This document shows, one piece after another, positions 10,613 through 20,183 of a DNA stretch of 64,000 nucleotides. Every line of letters begins with the position of its first letter. Position 1 is the stretch's first letter. The DNA is from Arachnopeziza araneosa. Its lineage: Eukaryota; Ascomycota; Leotiomycetes; Helotiales; Arachnopezizaceae. Under the pieces are notes generated by a model that saw nothing but the letters and a program-made list of their open reading frames with translations, ran no database searches and had not been told where the DNA came from. The stretch lies in the NCBI GenBank assembly GCA_003988855.1, contig QYAI01000057.1, forward strand, positions 1 through 64,000. Reading direction: 5' to 3'. The position numbers and the translations under genes are program-made.

Positions 10613-10840
10613 ATGCGTTTTCAAGCAGTTGCTGCGATGCTTTTCAGCTTCGCTACAATCATTATTGCTACTCCAACACCGTATAGTGAGTACTCTTCGG
10701 ACATAATTCATAATTCTAGATATTTGGTTACTTCATACTTACACTGATGAATAGATGACAAGATGGCCGAAAGCCCACCCCAGGTTGACTCTGCGGACGA
10801 TGTGGATTTCACGAACATCGGTGCAGGATACCGTCGTTGA
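10613..10840 (+). CDS. Candidate RiPP (dikaritin-type) precursor: small secreted peptide with terminal dibasic site
   Basis: Two exons, 10613-10685 and 10755-10840, give 52 residues. The intron starts GTGAGT and ends AATAG with CTGAT just upstream. Residues 1-19 are a clean signal peptide (MRFQAVAAMLFSFATIIIA), then a short TPTPY, an acidic Pro-containing spacer with DSADDVD, and the end FTNIGAGYRR. Precursors of ustiloxin-like peptides have the same order: signal peptide, acidic spacer ending like VED/VDD, a short core rich in aromatic and small residues with a Tyr, and a KR or RR Kex2 site. Here there is one core (about DFTNIGAGY) rather than repeats. It lies between UstYa-2 and an O-methyltransferase. 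If the intron is not removed, the frame stops after 45 residues. It could also be a simple secreted peptide or effector. No homologue is recognised. Confidence 0.5.
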
Positions 10841-11455
10841 GTTCTAGAAGGGTTTGGTCTAGTGTTCCATGGTATGAAAAACAAGAAGCTAAAAGATTCT
10901 ACGTTTTCGACCATCTTTCTCATTGTGGATCAGAGGCTGTGAGGACTTTGGGCTTGTTGTTGTCTGATGCTTAGATGAGCCTTTGCTTGGAAAGTTAGTT
11001 AGTTGTTTTGAGTACATTCGGTATCTTTGGAATAGATCGGCCTAGAGCCCAAACTTAAAACCCTTGTGGCGCAGAGCAGCCATCGCAAAATTTTGAATGA
11101 CATGTCTGACTTGGTGACCATGAATCTGGACGTGTGTAAAAGAAGATCCTGAGTAGACGGTGTGCACAATGTATGGCGATAAGTCAGATGGAGAGACAAG
11201 GACAAGGGAGACGGCTGTGACCGCCCTATGGCTTTAGCCGGGATGTATGGAAGTGACGCCATGCCGGGGAATTTCTCACCTGCAAGGCGCCGACCCATCC
11301 CCATCAAGACGAGCTCTATAACAGGCAGGTGTGTGAAATACTACCGCAACGCTCATGTTGGGTCCTATTTAGCCTCTAAAAAACAAACTACCACATATCT
11401 AAATCATATTTTCTTCGCATCATCCTTAATTATCACTCTGCAAATCCCTACCACT
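10841..11455. other. Intergenic spacer, precursor 3' side and O-methyltransferase promoter
   Basis: 614 bp. The part next to 11456 contains pyrimidine-rich tracts (TTTTCTTCGCATCATCC) and should be the O-methyltransferase promoter and leader. The frame is open from a TTG at 11228 into the gene, but the first sensible ATG is 11456. Nothing else seen. Confidence 0.4.
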
Positions 11456-13024
11456 ATGGCATCTAGCAGAATCGTAGAGCTCGCTGCGATCGTGTCAATC
11501 AACACAGCCAAAGTGGACGAGTACCTTGAAGCGCATGGCATTCTTTCTCCCTCGTTTGATGTCAATGCCCCATTGAACCTAGGAATTCCAAAAGAAGCAG
11601 TGGAAATCGACAATGCTCGCAGAAAGGCGCTTGCAGCATCAGTTGAATTGCAAGACCTTCTCCAAGGACCCACGGCATGTTTAAGACCTGTTATGAACGG
11701 CTCATCCTTGAATGCTATCTATATCTACGACATTGCGTCAAAGGTCCCTTTGCATTCTACCATCTCGTTTTCTGATCTTGCAAAGCAATGCAATCTCCCA
11801 GAGTTGGACCTGCGACGTATCTTGCGCTTCGCAATGTGCTGGCATCGGGTCTTCTGTGAGCCAGAAAGAGGCTATGTCGCGCATACCGCGGCCAGTCGCC
11901 AATTAATGGAAGATCCAAAGGCAATGGACATGGCTGGATTGATGTTTGATGAGTGTTGGCAAAGTATGGCAAGGGTGAGTTCAATACTTATCAGGGCTTG
12001 GTTCCACCGATTGACGTAAAACTAGACTGTCGAAGCAATGCAGACTTTCAATAACAGCAGTAAACCAAATGAAACTGTAAGAAAATTCCAAGTTGTTATG
12101 ATAAATCGACGAATCTAATCCTTGTAGGGCCATGCTCTTGCCCATAATACCAAAGATAGTATGTTTGACTGGCTGGGCAAACATCCAGAAAAAGCCCGCC
12201 GGTTCACAAGTGCAATAAGCACCCTGGTTCCTGCTGGACGAGAAGCAGGATTTCTTTCCAAAGCATTTGACTGGGCTTCCTTGGGTTCTAGTAGAGTTGT
12301 CGATGTAAGTTACCTTGGAACATTGTTCGTCGTTCATATTTTCCCTAGAATCTTGAGGTTTGATGTGTTTTGTCTCAGGCTTTCAATATCTCCTAACCGC
12401 TTGAAACTATGCTTAAAAACTTGTCTGAAACTGTCATATTAACTCTATGACTGTGAGTTATAGGTTGGAGGCTCTTCCGGAGGAGTTAGCATCTTACTCG
12501 CGCAAGATTTCAAAGATCTTAACTTTGTTGTACAAGATCTACCAGAAGCGATTGATGGAGCAGAAGAAAAAGTTCCCGACGAGGTAAAATCTCGCATTAA
12601 ATTCATGGCTTACGACTTCTTTACCGAACAGCCAATTGTTGCACAGACGTATCTCTTCCGAGCCATTTTCCACAACTGGCCGGATCACTATTGCGTGAAG
12701 ATTCTGCATAAATTGATCCCAGCACTGAAGCATAAAGCAAATATTATCGTCAATGATGGAGTGGTGCCAGAACCAGGGACGATGGATCTATTAGGAGAGA
12801 AGAATATTCGGTAAGTTCAGATACGTCCTGTGAAGCGACGTAATGCTAAACGAAGCAGGGCGTACGATATGCTGATGATGAGTTTGTTTAACGCAAGGGA
12901 GCGAGAGCTGGATGACTGGATTTCTCTATTCGCGCAAGCAGATAAACGTTTCAAGTTTACTGGCGTCAAGAAAATGGAGGTGGGAACGATGAGTGTCCTC
13001 ACCTTTACTTGGGAAGACAAATGA
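11456..13024 (+). CDS. SAM-dependent O-methyltransferase (plant/fungal secondary-metabolite type)
   Basis: Five exons (11456-11974, 12026-12076, 12128-12304, 12464-12810, 12859-13024) join in frame to 419 residues. The first half is the winged-helix dimerisation region (LADLAKQC-like: SFSDLAKQCNLPELDLRRILRFAM). The second half is the catalytic Rossmann domain, with the SAM-binding VVDVGGSSGGVS at about residues 246-257, a VQDLPEAI acidic strand, FHNWPDHYCVKIL, and IIVNDGVVPEPG. This layout matches the O-methyltransferase family seen in sterigmatocystin and many other clusters. FHNWPD supplies the His used as catalytic base in the family. It would methylate a hydroxyl of a small product, for example an oxidised Tyr if the neighbouring RiPP reading is right. 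It is intact, lies 615 bp downstream of the candidate precursor and on the same strand. Confidence 0.9.
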
Positions 13025-13474
13025 CCGTAAATATTGTAGAGTAGATAGTTTATTGTCGGGTTGTTACTTCAACATTAGATTAGGTAATTTAATACAAAAT
13101 TTTACGGGATCTTTCGCTTCCAGCTGCTAGTTCTACGTATGTATCCTTGACTAGGAATCAGAATTCTGCGAGCTCCCTCATATCGCTAGGGCGAATGGAC
13201 GAGATTACAAGTAGACACAAGCCGATAGTTACTGTTGTTGGGCCTTTTGGACGTAAACAATTTAAATAGAATGGATGTAGTCGAGAGGCTTTGGGACCAA
13301 GACTGAACAGAAGCAAACAAAATTTGATCTGTTTTATCCACTTTTTCGTATGCTTCGTCTTTCATCTTTCCAAAGTCTGTAAGGTGAGTGCTTGTGCTGT
13401 ATCAATACACCTCAAACGTATTCTTAAACTGTAGGAAGCTGACGAAATTATCAATTTAATTCTGATTTCCTGCT
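13025..13474. other. Intergenic spacer
   Basis: 450 bp of AT-rich 3' flank of the O-methyltransferase. No frame or repeat I can support. Confidence 0.4.
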
Positions 13475-13732
13475 CTAAAGATTGAAATCATCATCCAGAT
13501 CTGCCCCGTTGATATGGTTCGGGTTCTCCTCGTGGAAGTACTTGTAGTATGCATCGCTTTGATGTAACTCCTTCATGCCGAGATGCATCGACTTTCTCAT
13601 CACCCCCTCAAACTTGTCCTTATCGAGCCCGTGATCTTGTCAAAAAGTGGTAAACTTCTCAAAATTGACGCGCGTCACTTATTACAACGCTGCTTTCAAC
13701 GCCACTCTGCACTCGGAATCTGTATAAGACGG
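13475..13732 (-). pseudogene. Decayed coding fragment of an unidentified gene
   Basis: Read on the minus strand, the frame ends with a coherent 3' part: DKFEGVMRKSMHLGMKELH, then SDAYYKYFHEENPNH, and DLDDDFNL before a TAG. Upstream of it in the same frame lie TGA (inside KFTTF-stop-QDHG) and two adjacent stops after VALKAAL. The coding-like composition on both sides of the stops marks it as a broken gene rather than noise. I do not recognise the family, and no 5' part is found nearby. Confidence 0.45.
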
Positions 13733-14094
13733 CGTTTCTTTTTAACAGATTGATTATTAGGAACTTGGCCTAACAAAGGTATTAGTTAGCATACTAGGCC
13801 TTTAAATAAGTCAGTAAGCAAATTATTAGAATCCCCTCGACCGGTAAGACGTTGCCACGCCAGGTATTAAATAACTTCCAGGCAACAACACTAGCTATTA
13901 TAGCATGACCGCAAGGGGGCCTTGAATGCAGATTACTACACTATCTCTCTACTAAACCCAAATAACAATCGTTTATTAAGCTGAATTAAGATAGATCAAA
14001 TAACACCTTTGGTAATTTATAGGATCCCAAGGATTCATAAGTCATTACAAGAAAGTAATAGCACTAAAACAAGCCGCTACAGTTACACAAGATC
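13733..14094. other. AT-rich intergenic spacer
   Basis: About 360 bp between two gene remnants. AT-rich, with no supported feature. Confidence 0.35.
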
Positions 14095-14753
14095 GACCGG
14101 AACAAAGCCTACGCTAAAATCAGGTGTTATGAGCTGCCCATCCATTATTCCCATAACATAACAATCTCCTATAAAGATGAAATTTCCTGTCCCTCATTCG
14201 CTCGCAAGATATATACAGTCAGACCTCCTTCGAAGAGCCACGGTGTATCTCCAAGTTCCATTGTCGCGGGCCCAAGTCCTGCATAAGGCTTGTTCGTCAG
14301 CAACAAACGACGTGCAAGCACACATCTATCTCGATTGACAGTCGAACTATCTGCTGTTCGAAAGTTTAGCAACTGCCGGACGCGAAGCATTTCCGTGTCC
14401 CCGTTAGTGACATAGTTGTTATAGAGCAGAGCTACCCATCTGCAAAAGAATCTCACAAAATTGAACGTGGTCGTCTTGTCCTCTTGAACCTTTGCAAAGG
14501 TATCGTTTGTCTCGCTCCTGCCCTGCTCCGTTAACCCGTCTCTGGGCCGGAAAATTGAGGACATAACCTTCAATCCCTCAGTGATGGGTTCCATAGCATC
14601 GTCCCGGCTCATTGCATTTATAAAAGTTTCCCTTCCGTTGGATGCAGCTAATATCAGCTTATCTAGAGTGTCCTCTGTTAGGGAAAGGATTGCTAAACCT
14701 AGACAGCCCGAGCCTTCTTGAAATAGAGAGTCATCGTTCGTGCGATCTTCCAC
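14095..14753 (-). pseudogene. C-terminal remnant of a HET-domain protein
   Basis: An open stretch of about 195 codons (14753-14169) has only the C-terminal end of a HET protein: RRLLLTNKPYAGLGPA, then MELGDTPWLFEGGLTVYILR, which is the usual closing GLGP...GD...GG...LR pattern. There is no ATG at its left end and no HET core. After LRANEG the frame hits a stop, but shifting one base gives FIFIGDCYVMGIMDGQ, the normal next segment of the family, so a one-base frameshift lies near 14185-14200. Truncation plus frameshift mark it as dead. It is not a copy of the HET gene at the left edge as far as I can see, since their C-termini differ in detail. Confidence 0.7.
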
Positions 14754-14846
14754 GCAGCTGTGACCCCTTACAACCGGGTTCTAGTATCTTCCAGCATCTT
14801 TATATCACGTAGTACAAATTATCTGACGGTGGTCTTTTCTATATCT

Positions 14847-15570
14847 TTAACTAACTCTTTCTATCTCAAAGACAAGCCGCCTTGTGTCTGGGTCATCCAA
14901 AGCACGTTTGTTTAGGTCGACGCCTAATCCCGCATCGATATTCGCGTTGACCTTCCACTCGCTTCCTGTTCTCTCCCCAGCCTCTTTCCACATTTTCTCG
15001 AAGCTTTCTATATTGTGCTTGTACATCTTGCTTCCAACAGCCATGGGTCCGGGTTCCAAACTACCAATCTGTTGTCCCAAAATGAGGCTCCCCTTTTCAG
15101 GTTTCATCAAAGACACAATCCGCTCACAAGCCTTTACTTGGCTTTCCAAGCCAAACAAATGCAGGAAGAGACCAATCTGGATGAAATCCATTTTCCCTTC
15201 TAGATGCTTTAAAGGCCCTTCGGCGTCAAAGACATCCGCCTCTATGAAATGAGCCTTGAGCGTCTCCCTATCCAGAAAGAGTTCATACCCCAATTTCAAG
15301 AAGTCTTCTTTCAGCTCTGCACCCCATAGGTTCTCAGATGGTGCACCGTCATGAACCAGCTTGCGGAGATCTTGGGCGCAGCAGCACCCGAGATCGAGCA
15401 AAGAGGCCCCTTCTTGAAGCCGCTTCAAAACCAGCGGATAGGAAGGGAGCGACAAACGCTGAGATCAATGAAGCGGAGTTGTCCAATACATGGATAAGGG
15501 TAGATTTACCACGAGTTCCTATCTTAGGTGGGGTAGAAGGAGGAGCAGTAGTAGTCTCTGTAGATGTCAT
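14847..15570 (-). pseudogene. AusD-like SAM methyltransferase with disabled N-terminal part
   Basis: The main frame (15455-14847) has about 200 residues: SLPSYPLVLKRL, SAM-binding LLDLGCCCAQDLRKLV, NLWGAELKEDFLKLGYELF, FIQIGLFLHLFGLESQ, KGSLILGQQIGS, and FEKMWKEAGERTGSEW. This order matches methyltransferases of fungal meroterpenoid clusters (AusD type). Those have YPCIG...RFL just before the SYP motif. Here YPYPCIGQLRFIDLS is present but in a different frame, preceded by NSW-TAA-IY and followed by a one-base slip near the C-run at about 15443. So a stop and a frameshift separate the conserved N-terminus from the body. The only upstream ATG (15570) opens a frame that carries none of the motifs. 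Read as a recent pseudogene or as sequence errors; a shortened working protein is less likely. Confidence 0.65.
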
Positions 15571-16253
15571 AATGAAATTGATTTTCAGGCGGGCTAAGCA
15601 ATTAAAATGAATAAAAAGCGAAATACTATAAACAGAAAAGGAGCGAGGACATGTATAAGTAAGGCATAACCTCTGTACCTTCCTTGGAGATGGGAATAGG
15701 GATTAAATTTAGTTTGGAACGATTAGGTAGCAGCTCCGCAGAACTCGACAACTGGCTGTCTGCTGTCGAAACTTCTAGAGGAACACGCCACATTTTCACG
15801 TAACGTCTTTGTTAGCACAGCTTTGAAGACAGGGGCCATAAATCATTACTCGCTTCATATTGCATTAGGTTACAATTGTGCGTATGTTGAGCAATAATTT
15901 GGCGACCGCTGACGAAAGGGATCAGATAGCGGACTCGGTGAAGTGAATAATAGAGAGACAGAGCTAGAGGTGGTGAGTAAGGTGGTCGTCACGAACGCTG
16001 TTCGACTAGAACGATCTTGATATTGAGGCAATACCTTGCGGATCGCAGCTGAGCAGAAGTGGGGTTGATCTTTGCCATGGATTGGGAAAATTTGCTTTCC
16101 TTTACCATAAGGTTACACTCGATCTGGTGAGTTTCTCGGATAGGACCGAAACTCTAGCTAGAAGCTGCATGGACCTATTTAGGCCTAGGACAGTCTACCT
16201 ATGAATAAAACAAACAAACGCTCGATCCGGTTCATGTGACTTAATCCCCTCCC
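15571..16253. other. Intergenic spacer
   Basis: About 680 bp between the methyltransferase remnant and the dioxygenase 3' end. No supported gene or repeat. Confidence 0.4.
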
Positions 16254-17573
16254 TCAAGCCATCAAAGCGATGTGCTTCAGCTCCCTGAAGTCTACTGTTT
16301 AGCTTGCTGAGAGTTCTGGCCCGTGAGGGTGGGTAAGTACTCACTCTTGGACCTGCTCTCCAACCTTCATTTCTGGGTAGACTACTACCTCTCCCTCATC
16401 CTTGCCTAGGTTGAAGTGCTCAGCTCGGACCCTCTGGGCTTGCTCTACCAGTGCCGGGATAGGAGCCAAGTTATAATCAGAGGATAGATGCCAGAAGAAG
16501 GTAGATGATATCCTGATCAGCGGTCGGTCCGAGAAATCGGTCTTGCGCTGCTCGATGGTGTCGATGGTGGCCTGGTTGACCACGACCTCGTGGAAGCCAG
16601 CCTTGATTAGTCCGCCCGTGATGTGCTCCAACTGCTTGCCGGCTTGGACCAGCAGGTAACTGCCCCGAGGAATCTTGACGGCAATGCGCCGGCCGGTGTT
16701 GCGTGCCCAGATGTGCAGGCCAGGGTAGCGCGAACGCCCATGGATGGTCAAGAAGTTGAGGTCGGTGTGGAAGCCGGCGAGGATGGTGTTGATCCCGCCA
16801 TACCGGACTAGATCACTTGCTGTAGGGGCTAGAAGATGTGGCCTGCGCAGGTCAATTCAGACAGTGAGAAGCCATGCTAAGGAATGGAATGCCAGGTGAC
16901 AGGCCAGTTACTTACCCATACGCACCCGCCTCCTTAAACGTGCCGCTGGGGAGGCCAAGTCCGACTGCAGCCATCTCGGTGAGTCCCTCCACGCTGCGAT
17001 TGAGGTTTAGTATGAAAACCTCTCTGTTTCGTTTTGACGGCGGCAGATTACAACTCACGCATTCTTCATCGATGAGCCCCACTGGTTCATTGTCGTGGGC
17101 CACCGCTCCTTGATGTTGGGAGTATTCGGGGTGATGTTGTCCGCGTTGAGCCCAGGGAACATGGTCTCATACGGCGGTTTCGTCACCATCTGCCAGAAGA
17201 ACCTGCATTTGGGATCAGGCTGGTGGCCCGAGATATCCAGCGGCCTCTCAGAAGGTTCCAGTCGCTCGATCACCCGCAGGCACGGCTCGTCTACCGCACA
17301 CTTGGGCTTCTCGGTGTTCTCGAGAGTGACGCCGATCTGGTAGCTCAGCTCTGGGCGCTCGTCCTTCTTGAGCTCGACCTCAGGAAGGGCGAAGTAGTCC
17401 TCGAGCAGGTCGAGGAAGTGCGTGTTGTCATCCTCCGACACACGGGAGTCGTGGAGGATGAGAGCGCCAAAGGTGATTAGCGCATCGGCTGCTTTCTTGC
17501 ATTCCTTTTGGACCGCGACGGAATCATGCGCCTGGTGGAGGAAGATGTCGAGGTCGATCGTAGGAAGATCCAT
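16254..17573 (-). CDS. 2-oxoglutarate/Fe(II)-dependent dioxygenase (isopenicillin-N-synthase-like)
   Basis: Four exons: 17573-17059, 16993-16916, 16842-16345 and a tiny 16284-16254; they join in frame to 373 residues. Start is ATG 17573 (MDLPTIDLDIF); the frame upstream has only TTG. The N-terminal DIOX_N-like part is followed by the jelly-roll core. The iron site is visible: HTD in AGFHTDLNFLTIHG (about residue 232) and the distal His in GKQLEHITGG, with an Arg for 2-oxoglutarate in RPLIRISSTFF. The last exon adds ELKHIALMA, which restores the usual GEQVQ-x-ELK ending; without it the frame stops one residue after GEQVQ. Such enzymes hydroxylate, desaturate or cyclise small molecules. It may belong to the cluster to its left, on the far side of the broken methyltransferase. 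Substrate unknown. Confidence 0.85.
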
Positions 17574-19059
17574 GGCTTCTTCACTGTCTTGACTTGAGTC
17601 CGGCTGGCGAGATGATGGAAAGAGAGACAAGTTAAGAGGCGAAGGGGATGCAGGGATTGTGCAAGATGATCAGATGTCGATGTCACTTGTCCTCCAAAAT
17701 CCTAGCACCACCAATTTAATGGACTTTAGGATTTGTAGTACCGGTTGTGTACTTCCTGAGAACTATACAGAACTGATTTAAAATGTGAGAACTCTTATGG
17801 GATCTGAGTCAGAAAGCATTCTTATACCTAAATCAGATCACTTTACCTAGAGAGAGACCAAATAAGTCACGTGAGAATATAAAGGGAATCTCAAATAGCC
17901 TCGGTAGGGATCGAATATAACAAGGAGCAAGAACAGACACCGTTGTAATATCTTGACAGGCGCAAGTAGTAGCTATTTAATAAAGATCTGTATTATTCAA
18001 ATATAAATACGTGGAAATTGTAGCCGGTTCGCGAGGGCCAGAAGAAGAACCTCCAAGCAAAATCCAGCAGACTTATTAGCATGCTCAGGTTAGAGCGGCC
18101 ATTACTCAGGTCCAAAGACGGAAACGGATTTTAGAAGGCTCGCTATATAATAGTTCGAGATTATGATGGCTCGAGAATTTGGTAATCCGTTCTACTGTAA
18201 CCACCTAGTACGTCGTGTACTGGTTCCTGAGGCATCAAGGAGCCTCGGATGTTAACCTCGGCTTGTCCTACACAGCACGAGAAAGACCTCGACGGTTATG
18301 TCCTCATTTCTACTATGGCCATGAATCTATTTTTGACGGTGCGGCTGGCTGAAGAGCTGTGTGCTAATCTGCAACGTCAATGTCTCCTTGATTCACACTG
18401 ATTTAACATCAGGCATAAATCCGTAATCGCCTACCTTACGTCGGTCAAACTATATGTTTTAGGGACGTCACTAGATACTAATCTCTCGCAGATAGTGGAG
18501 CTAGAAAACAATGTAGCGACTTTGCAAGCTGAACTCGATCAGGCTACGCCATCCTCCCTTTCTGAACGAAATCAAGACGCTGCGAGCTGGCTACCTAGCT
18601 GACCAACACACACGTTGCAATCACACAGGAATGCTGTTACAGCCGTTGCATCCCATCCTTTCTTATCGTCACTCGCTTCGGGCTCAGAGTATTGCACTGT
18701 CAAAACATGCGATTGGAACTGGGAGAATTAGAGAGGACTCTCAAGTGACACACAAGGGCTGTTTTAGATCTTGATTTTGGCGGGCCGAAGGGAGGGATTC
18801 TGCAAGCGTCCTGTTCTAGTGACTCAAGAATCAAATTGTAGGATCCGAATGACTACGGATGTCCCTCAACCTTGGTCGATGACAAGCAGCTTTATGCCTC
18901 GCGGACTTCTCGGAGTCATTCTATGTTAATGGGCGCAGTACCAGTTGCCGGGTATCAGGAATGGCCTTCTAGCCTCGAAAAAATTTGTTGCACATGCCTT
19001 ATCCCTCATGTTTTGGTACACGATCAAGGATGATAGTGATACCATCACACAGTTCTGAC
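17574..19059. other. Gene-poor region with traces of decayed coding sequence
   Basis: About 1.5 kb. One short coil-like stretch on + near 18470-18600 reads QIVELENNVATLQAELDQA then stops at WLPS. It has no start or partner exon. The rest shows no supported feature. Given the remnants on its right, it is probably part of the same decayed block. Confidence 0.3.
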
Positions 19060-19772
19060 GCAAGTTGCTCTGTCTCTGTGAGGCATTGTCAACATCCATG
19101 CGATGAGCAGTCGCACGTCATCCAGCAGGTTAACACCTTGGCAGAAAGTGTGTAGCGACTCCATCTTCCGACTGCCTGCAGGATGCATCCGAGCCTCGCC
19201 GTCATGATCTTGGTACCAATACATTGGCTTACGCGCTACATGACCGTCGGGGATAGTGAATCTTTCTTTTTGGAAATCGTCTATGGCGCTTCGGGACGGG
19301 TTTGAGGTCTAAATCAGGGCTTCCACGCAGATGCATCCCATGCTCCATATATCCTTTGCGCGGGATACTCTGCCCTCGATGGCAAATTCCGGGGCAGTGT
19401 AGATTGGATCTCCCGTAGACGATTTGCTGTTGTAAATGCTCTTGTGGTCAAAGAGTGCGAGTTCCTCTTGGACTTGACACTCTCTCGCAAAATGTGGACG
19501 CTCTCCGCGGTCGAGAAGCTTTTGAAAGCATAAAACTCTGCCTTGGGCGGATTGTCAACTTGCTAGAGAAGTGTTGGCAGAGTTGCTTGGCGGGACTTAC
19601 CTCCGGCCTGCATTTCAAAGCCTCGACCTGAAGGTTGAGGTGAAGCCATGCCCATGCCCCGTGGTTGGTAGCTCAAAATTGCCTTGCATATTGCTGCAGA
19701 TGGGAACCTACTCAGCACGCTTGTATCTGTGTTGCTATTGGGGCGTGTCCATGAAATGTTCATGATTGACAT
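19060..19772 (-). pseudogene. Protein kinase remnant
   Basis: On the minus strand, about 19560-19309 reads LDRGERPHFARECQVQEEL, then SSTGDPIYTAPEF and AKDIWSMGCICVEALI followed by TAG. The APEF and DIWSMGC parts are kinase subdomains VIII and IX. After the stop more coherent sequence follows in other frames (DFQKERFTIPDGHVARKPMY and MESLHTFCQGVNLLDD). No ATP-binding loop or HRD catalytic loop is seen on the 5' side in an open frame. Stops, lost frames and missing subdomains mark it as a pseudogene. Confidence 0.6.
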
Positions 19773-20183
19773 GGACGCATCTGGAATTCACTGAAAGTGT
19801 GGAAGAAACTGTAGACCGCCTTCTAGATTCGGCATTCTGCTACTCCTCCCTCTTTGGGCGAGTATCACCCTCTATTTATACTCCGCAATATCACCATCAC
19901 CAACCTCGATCAACTACATTGTCACTTCGTCATCGGAGCAACGTCGCACCCGAATCAAATTACCCTTCAATACAGACTCATCCTTAAAGATGGCCCCTAA
20001 CCGTAAGTCAACCTACCTTTCCTCATCCATACCGTTATTAACCCACAGTTCAGACGCAAAGATTCCCACCACCCTTCCACGTCCCATCGATGATAATCTC
20101 ACCTCCCACCTTCTCGGTACAGAACATCACGTCCATAAATACGCCCCAGATCAACCATGTCGACTTCCTCGATCCTAAGTATC
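19773..20183. other. Spacer between two remnants
   Basis: About 410 bp with C/T-rich and simple-sequence stretches. No supported gene. Confidence 0.3.

Noticed and set aside
10337..10747. 136-codon open frame ending in the precursor signal peptide
   Set aside because: The first 92 codons have no motif and start from a distance inside the promoter. The ATG at 10613 begins a clean signal peptide and is preferred.
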